A stretch of 64,000 nucleotides of DNA from Siphonodentalium dalli. Its lineage: Eukaryota; Mollusca; Scaphopoda; Gadilida; Siphonodentaliidae. The notes beneath the pieces are model-generated. The model made no database searches. It had not been told where the DNA came from and saw only the letters and a list, made by a program, of their open reading frames with translations. Both the position numbers and the translations under genes were made by a program. Below, piece after piece: positions 1 through 9,100 of the stretch; the stretch's first letter is position 1; every line of letters starts with the position of its first letter. The DNA lies in NCBI GenBank assembly GCA_032622095.1, contig CP136061.1, positions 201,926,244 to 201,990,243 of the forward strand. Direction: 5' to 3'.

Positions 1-30
1 AATATGATTATTTGTCTTAAAATCTTACAG

Positions 31-148
31 ATGTTGAAAACCAGTCAGATGAAGGACATTGTGAGAAATTCACTGTTCCCGACCTCCGATATGGTTGTCT
101 CCATGAGCAAAGAATTTGGAGTTCCTCTTACAATGGCTGACTTTGAAG
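31..148 (+). CDS. Unrecognised gene, first visible exon
   Basis: 39 codons plus one base. The acceptor is at 29-30 (TCTTACAG) and the donor at 149 (GAAG|GTACTT). The reading frame MLKTSQMKDIVR...GVPLTMADFE stays open and continues into the next exon through a split Asp codon (G|AT). A decayed second copy of the 3' part of this exon lies at 1303-1387. Confidence 0.75.
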
Positions 149-3100
149 GTACTTATATTTGGTTCAGATTCCAGGGATGCAAGTCTGACTATAATGTGCC
201 TGTCATTTGCAGAATGAGGTCCCCAGAGGGTGAATTTAGTGATGCTATCCCGCATAGCTGGCTAGCATCACCAAATTCACCATCTGGGGACCTCATTCTG
301 CATGGCCTCATCTGCTATGGGAGACATAGACTCAGATTGAAGTTCCCAAATGGTGAATATTGTGATGTACACCCATTGGGAACCTCAATTATGCCAATTT
401 GGGGATATATATAAACTAAACTAAAAAAGGAAATACAATCTATGTGATGAAGTTTCTATAGAAATTTTATAATGAAACTTTCAAGAGATGATGAGGCCTA
501 AGCAGAATGAGGTCCCCAGAGGGTGAATTTAGTGATGCTAGCCCACTAAATACTCTGGGGACCTCATTCTGCAAATGACAGGCACACTATAATCAGATTC
601 CAGGGTAATTGTATTCTGTATATCTGTATTGTATAAAAGTAATGATTAAAAAAATTTAAAAATTCAGAAAAGACAATTTGGCCTTTGTTAGTAGGATAGT
701 CACTGCTGGGTGGTTACGTGATTCCCATTCATTAATTAATGCTGGTGCAGCATTAAAAATCCTGTGCCAGTGCATTTTCTTATATATGCGAGTCTTCCAT
801 ATAAAACAATGCACTGGCTTACAAGGTCAAGGTAAATATTGTTATGCTAATGTATTCTCTTATATATGCGAAGCTCGCCAATATAAGATAATGCTTGGCA
901 CAGGGTATTTACAATATTTCAGGAAGCTCCAGTCATGGGACGAATCTCCCATGAATGGGAGCCTCGCATATATAAGAGATGTAGGTGTATTAACATCAAG
1001 TAAAGGCCAAGATTTATGTTCGCTTTGTTGTTTTTGCAACACAATTTGTGCAAGTATAACTAAGGCGTTTATTTTTTTCAGATCTCAAACCCGAGTCTGA
1101 GAAGGCACAACCGAAAGAATCAGATCCAGCTATTGTTGAATCTCAGCCCACTCACCCGTGGACGCCCATTTCTCACTATAACACTGATTACATTGAGAAG
1201 GTGAAAGAAAGAGAAAAGGTCGGCACGGGGCATGATTTCATTGCTGAGAACATTGTAAGTAATATTGAATTTTTACTTTAACCCTTTTTTACCAAATGGA
1301 TTCTCCGATATCGTTGCCTCCATGAGCAAATAATTCAGAGTTCCTCTTACAATGGCTGACTTTGAAGTTTCTTATATTTGGTTCAGAAATAGAGGATCTT
1401 CCCCCAGTTGATAGCGGAATTTACAAAACTCGTCCAGTAAATTAGGTCTGGACCGAGCATTTTAATCATCCAGTAAATTAGGCTTCTATAAGGCATGCGA
1501 TGACCTTTCACATAACTATGCGTTGTTTGTCTACGCAAAGAAATAGTTCCAGATAATTAAAAACTCTTTGGAATATTTAATGGCATATATTTAATGACAT
1601 AAGTTTTCAAACTCTTCATTCATTATAGTTTGTTGAAAAATATTGGAAGCAATAATATTTTGAGATGTAGCATATGGAATGTAAATAGATGACAAACCGG
1701 AAGTCAAAGGGCACCAGACACTATTTCCTGTTATTAAACGAATGTTTAATATCACAATTTTCAGAATGGGTTTATTGAATGGAATAAGGGTAGGATCATG
1801 TAATAAAAGACTATTTGCCCTATGTTAATTAGATGTTCATTGACATCGATGGGTAATTTACTTGATTTCCATACGTTACCCCTTGGATATTCCCACTTTC
1901 AAAGTATACATTGGAATGGTCCATAACTAATTCTGAGGGGTGTTCAGGAAATATGAGCAGATGACAGACAAAAATTTAATAAAAATGCAGAAGGATCCCT
2001 ATTCATTGGTGGGAAATGTTCAGATTATAATTTAAACAAATTGCCATATAATTTTGTTGAATTTATAATCTGGGAACTACTCGTCAATGAGTATTTAGTT
2101 AAGAAAGGGTTACAGGCCTTCAAGGCATTCGCTTGCTGAATAGAAAGTTATCAAAATTCCACTAATCAAGTAATATATGTGTTCTCAGACAAGTGTATTT
2201 TGAAAATAAGTTGAGGAAGGGAGGGTTTTTATTTAAATTTTTTCCCCCAAGAATTCTACAAAATAATTAATGTGAGGATAAATTTAAGGAGAAAAATCCT
2301 ATTTTTCCAAGCAATCCAAATGAAGGAAGCGTTCCAAGTACAGAGTTATTTGAAAATATTCTAACAAGCTACACAATTTGTTGCAAATGACCTTAATCAA
2401 TTGACTTTTCTGGTTAATTTGCTTCCATCTGCACATCCATTGTTGAAATATATTTAAAATAGTTATATTCAAGAAAGGTGACATTAAACTAATTATCGCA
2501 TTGTCTATTGATTTACAAACATCGGAGCTCTATCAGTATGACACATCGAAATCAGGGATATATATAGATGATGCCATGAATCTCTACTCTGGCTAACGCC
2601 CATGGAGATCATATTCCACCAGTACAAAACCTTGGAACTTCTTGAAATTTTGACAGGGAACCTTATAAAGTCGAAAAAATAACGCTGGGAATATATTTCT
2701 TAGTTATTATCTGTTCCTTAATTATGTACTTTTTCATTCACTAGAATTTAAATGAAGAGTAAAATAGATTTTGTAAAAATTAGCCTCTATTCCTGAAATC
2801 ATCTTTAGTACAGAATATCTCTATGTGCAATAAAATAATCTGTCTTGTCTTTGGACAGTACTGACCAATTTTGTTGACAAAGGAAAAGGTATTCACTATT
2901 TTGAGATACATGTATACTGTATCAAAACGACTGATTTATCTTTTCATCATTGTATTCTTCCAGGACATGATTCAGAGTCAGAGTTCCATGAACAAACTCT
3001 ACCATGAGAAGACAATGCCAGAAATGATTTCAGCAGATGTGGATGTCGCTCACAACTACAGCAGCCAGGCACTCAACTCAACTGAGCTAGCTAAGGAGAA

Positions 3101-6100
3101 ACTAAGAAGACATTTGGCAAAGGTACATATACTCTGAGTTAATTACCAACCCGATGTTTCACTTCTCTTTCCCTATAGGGTTAAATTGTGACCTTCTATT
3201 ATAGTTAACATTTTCATCACGGGAGCTGCGCTGGTGCAGCAATAAAAATCCTGTGCCAGTGCATTCTCTTATATATGCGAGTCTCCCATAGGGAGCCTCG
3301 CATATATCAGAGAATGGACAGGCTTACAAGGTCAAGGTCAATATTTTTAGGTTAATGTATTCTCTTATATATGCGAGGAACCCTGTGTGGAGGCGCACAT
3401 ATATAAGAGAATGTATTGGCACAGGGTTTTCCCAAATTTCAGGAAGCTCCAGTCATGGAAGGGTTTAACAATTAGCATTTGAGTCAATTTTCCAAAATTA
3501 TTTCTGAATCCCCATATGACGTTGACTTAATCCATTAAAATAGAGTCAAATGTGTGTTTATTTCCATGAGGTTCATCCATCAGTGTCTAGTAGTTCAACC
3601 TTAGAATATTTGGTAAACACAAGCACATGGTTTATATATGTGAGAATCAATAGTAGTCACGTGCTCAAGCCTTGAAATAGTGTGTCTGTCATTTGCAGAA
3701 TAAGGTCCCCAGAGGGTGAATTTAGTGATGCTACCCCGCATAGCGGGCTAGCATCATCAAATTCACCCTCTGGGGACCTCATTCTGCTTACACCTCGGCA
3801 GAATGAGGTTCCCAGAAGGTGAATTTGGTGATGCTAGCCCACTATGCGGGGTAGCATCACTAAATTCACCCTCTGGGGACCTCATTCTGAAAATGACAGA
3901 CACACTATTTCAAGGCTTGAATGTGCTGGGCTTGTTTTTTTGAGGAACAGGTAACCATGTAAATTTTGTCAAACCATGTCATTGAGGGTTGCACAAGACA
4001 AACCTTTGGAGTGTTAACCCTTTGATGATGGGAGTTGCGCTGGTGCAGCATTAAATATCCTGTGCCAGGGCTTTCTCTTACATATGCGAGTCTCCCATAG
4101 GGAGCCTCGCATATATAAGAGAATGCACTGGCTTTCAAGGTGAAGGTAAATATTGTTAGGCCAATGTATTCTCTTTTTTTTTTGCGAGGCTCCCTGCTCT
4201 CATGTGCCTGATAATCGTGATGGCCTAATAATAGTGATGGGTGAGGATTTAGGCTGCAATTAATAATAGAGATGGCAATTTCACTTTATGTCTCAATGCC
4301 AAATAATAGTGATCATTTGGAATTTTCTCCAAAATTAATAATCGTGCTAACACTATTATTTGGCACATGAGAGTATGGGAGACTCGCATATATAAGAGAA
4401 TGCATTGGAACAGGGTTTTCAAAAAATTTCAGGAAGCTTCAATCATGGAAGTGTTAAGAGTTAAAATATTTTACATGGAAGGTGCAACATATTATCAATA
4501 TATTGATATAAAGGGATTTTTTTTTATCTACTTGATCACAGGATCCTGACATGAGGTACACATATTGCCAAGGTTACCACCATTCTATGACTGTCGTCCC
4601 AGTAAATGTGGAAGAACTGAAGAAGAAAGCGATGGAAGAAGACCACGCTATGTGGAAGACTGAACAAGGTTTCATATACCCGGGGAAGAAGTCCATGCAA
4701 GAAAGCAACATCAACCCACGCAAGCCTGATGAGGCTAGGATAGAGGAACTCAAAGCGGTTAGTTTGGCTGAAGGGGTTTACAACTCTCACAGTCTGGATA
4801 TAGTGTGTCTGACATTTACAGAATGTGGTCCCCAGAGGGTGAATTTAGTGACGCTAAAATTCACCCTCTGCTTAGGCCTCAACTGCTATGGGAGTCCCAG
4901 GATCAGATAGAAGTCCCCCAGTTGAAGTTGTTGATGTCCACCCATTAGTCACCTCGATTATGCATCTTTTGCAAATTAGGGGATATAGAAACTGAACAGA
5001 AGGGAAAAATTAACTTAAAACAATGTTCATTTGAGACTATAGATACTTCCCAGAAGATCAGGCCTAAGCATGAGGTCCCCAGAGGGTGAATTTTGTGATG
5101 CTATCCCATTAGTCAGCTCGATTATACATTTAACTTCTGCAAAGTAGGGGATATAGAAACTGAACATAAGGGGAAGAGTACTAAAAACAATGTTAATTTG
5201 GGACTATGCGGGGTAGTATTGCTGAATATACCCTCTGGGGACCTCATTCTGCACATGTCAGACACAATATATCCAGCCACTGTTGCGGGAAACTCATATC
5301 ATTGCGTTGACAACATTACCAGTCAAATGCACTATCCACTAGGCTATCGAGCTCCCTAATTAATCAAGCATGGCATGGAGTTGACTATGTTGGTATAGCA
5401 GTGCCCAGTGGGGTGGGTATAGTTCACGACCTGAAGTGAACTATACCCACCCCACTGGGCAATATAACTGTGTTTTAAACGATAAGACATGCTCTATTTA
5501 TTATATTATATTTAACTTGTAGCATACAACATAACGGTATCCTACCAACATGCACCAACTGCTGGACTGTTCAAATTCCCTTCATAAGATGTTAAAAGAA
5601 ATCATGTGCAACTGAGAACAAAAATACACTGTATGATTATATATCAACTTAGCGATAAACAGTTTAAGAGAAACATACTCGTCTCAAGAATGTGTTGAAA
5701 TAAAGTTAAAAAAACAGAAACACACAGAACCGGGTATTTAGGTTTTGTTTTGAATGCACGAAAACTCGAAACTGTATTACACGATGAATTTAACTGAATG
5801 TTGCCACTTCACAAGCTGACGTCGTTCCTGTAATAAAAATGTTCACAGTACAGTTTTAATTTAATTTGGACATGCCTTAGTAAATTGGTGGACACATATA
5901 TGTATAACTGTTTTCAAGCTTGCTGCCTCTGTTCATGGCTTTTTTCGACCAATCAGAAGGCGCCATTTCTGGGTGAGGTGAAATAGTATGTTATAAATAT
6001 AGAGCTGCACACATGCTAGTTTGTCCTGGTGATATGAGCGGTTGGCGCAATGTTACCACTTGACCTCTCTTGTTGTAGCCTTACACTAACCACTCTCATA

Positions 6101-9100
6101 ATATAATCTCTAACCCCAGAAAAACCCACGAGTGCAGCTATATATATGTGAACGTGAATAAAACTGATGTGTGTTGTAAATTATGACTGGCTGAAAAATG
6201 TCTTATTCTCATATTTCTCCATGTCTTTTTCTATTTTTAGAAATGGATAGAAAATATCTTACATGTGAACATTCTACAATCAACACTTAACAGAAAAGCA
6301 TTCTCATGGAACAAGAGAAATTATGACATGGAACTATTCAAGAAGCCACCAACAACATTTGGAATTGAACCAATCACCATTCACGAAGCTGGAGATAAGT
6401 TAGATCTGGAAAAACTCCAAGACAAAATTAAGCAATTTGAGTGGTGGAAGTCGAAAATAGTTGTTGACGATACAAGGCAGTATTTCCATAGGTGTTTACC
6501 AGTGACTGAAATGGAAGACCAAGGACCAATATGTAATAATCAGATAGACAAATTAAAAGGTATTCTGAAAGACGATCCCGTGAAGTATTCGCTGAGGGAA
6601 AATGGTTTGGTACTTGAGGACATTCCTCCATTGAGTGTTGTTTTGAACCCCAGCGTCGACACTCATGGTAGAGTTGGGGGAATGTCTATAAAGCCTGAAG
6701 ACGAGACAGAGATGAGTCAGTCTGTCGCCTTCAAGCCTGGTCCATTTGAGGAGAGGAGCTGGTGTATTGAGAAGAATATTATTCCTTCTATAGACTACGA
6801 GCACAGGAAACATACAAATAACAAAGGAGCTGATTTTAAGTAAGTATAATTTTTCTCGTCGGCTGTTAGGATTGTACAATTGCTTTCCATGTGAGATGTC
6901 AGAAGTTATATGAATTTTCCTTCTCTATGTATATAAACTGTTCGATACATCTACATATATTATAGTATGATTTGTTAAAAACATGACATATAATACATGC
7001 AAGAATGGACACCTGTTGTTCGCAGTTCAGTGCAGTCATATTTATCAGAATGTGATCAATGTTTCATATACAAGCAGATATGACTCACTTTACCACATAT
7101 GTTAATGACACTACATGTGCATCTGTCAATCCAATTTAACTCCACTGGCTTGCGAACGACTGATCTTCATTCAAAAACTTATCACGATTATTACTTGGAT
7201 GATATGTAAAACATGACCGTGTATTTAGACCCAAATAAAACCATTAAAAAAAAGCATTGTACAAATATCATAGGGCAGGCCTAGTTTGAAATTCTGAAAT
7301 TAATAAATAGACACAAGTGTGTGAACTGGTTAAAGATGGTCCATCTCTTCCTATAACAAGTTTTATATAGTTTCCCTGGTATAAAATGATATAATAACTA
7401 TGAATTGAAGACCCCTGTCCGGAAACGTTTCTGTCAAGTATTATTGATTTTATTTAAAATTTTCTGGTATAATATACATACAATCAATATTGGACATTTT
7501 ACTGCTCGCATTCGTTTGGAGCATAGCATGTTGCATAACTCTCTCTAAAAATAGTAAAAATTTGATTATCCCATTATATAAGAAAATATCAATATAAAAT
7601 CAATATTTATAATTAATTGTTTTGTTTCAAGTTTTTCATTTTCTGTAATTTGGTGAATTTCTCAAAGATAAACCAATGAGTATGCAATAAAATTTAACAA
7701 AATTCTTATCCAAAATAGTTTCCGTATGAATAAATCATCATGAATAAAAATCAAATCATTGCCAAAAATTGAGTGCAGTAATTTAGTAACAATTATATCT
7801 GGGAGAATTTAAATTTCTAACCAGGTGTCAGTTAGAGAAAATCACATACATGTTTGAATTTGCTTTCTGCATCTGATATAAGACTGTTTTTCCAATTCAC
7901 AGGTGGGACCACCATTTAATAATTCAGTGTACAAAATAGTGGGCAAAACTTGTCAATACTGATATATATGCTAAACATAAAGGGTCGAAGAACCAGTAAA
8001 TCTCACATTGCAACAAGTCCATGTGCGCAGTAATCACTGACAGTCCAATATGAAATACTGCTTTGCTTCTTTATTTTGTCTATGATTCTGAGCTTCTTTA
8101 TTGACTGCCTAAAATAATTATTATATAAAACTTTAAATTCTGCAAATTTGAGTTAGTTAACCATTCATTAGGCCCTGCAAAGTCAATTTCCCATTTCTCA
8201 GACCTGCGTGCATATAGTCTCAGAACCCCGCACATGCATACCTTTTAATTTTTGTTTAATCTGTCGTGATAAGTTTTAATTTTTTTCTGCAAACATGCAT
8301 GGATTGAGATTCAAACAGACCTGTTTTCCAGTTCAGATTTAACATTTGTTAAAAACATATTATGGACTTGTTCAGGTGCGTTAAACTGTTAGTATTCAGG
8401 CAGTATGCCAACTGGAGAAATGTAGCATTCTACTACATCGCCAGAAATCCTTGAGCAGATTGACTGTACGCTCAATTTTAAATATTTACTTCTCGATTCG
8501 GGACGCAACTATCGGCGATTAAGTAACGAAAAATATTTCGCCATCGAGAGTAACTGAATTAATTTATATATTATAATGTCGGTGTGTGTTGTCAGTTTCG
8601 ATTTAAGATTTGTAAAAATAACTACTTTGAGCAAGATTATTCTCCATTTCTATTGGGTAACCCTACCGGAGTGTTTAACATCACTTTAAACATGTGATGC
8701 ATTTCAACTGCAATCTCCGTAAAAAATGCGTGGGTCATACTTGATTTTTGGTGAAATAAATCACATACCGTCTATCAACTAACTTTTTTTAATGGCTATC
8801 AGTTATGGAAATAATGTCCACAGGTGATTGATATTAGACCCGAAGGTAGTCAATGCATAGGTGGAATGCTTTGTTGGTGTGTGCCCCGAAATAAAATATA
8901 AATACGCACGCTCACATTTTATATATACAGAATATATGCAACAAATGAATGGATTTGAGCCATGGATGAGTGCAAAATACATTTATTTTATTAACGATGT
9001 GCATGTATAACAAAATGGTATAATTATAATTTCTTAATTTGTTAGCAGAGAACAGGGAATTGATAATTGCATGGCCTTAAATTGTTTTGTTTCATTAGAC

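Noticed and set aside
678-1100. 140-codon frame overlapping the second visible exon
   Set aside because: Mostly family B MITE sequence and in a different frame from the exon; the splice-consistent frame starts at 1082.
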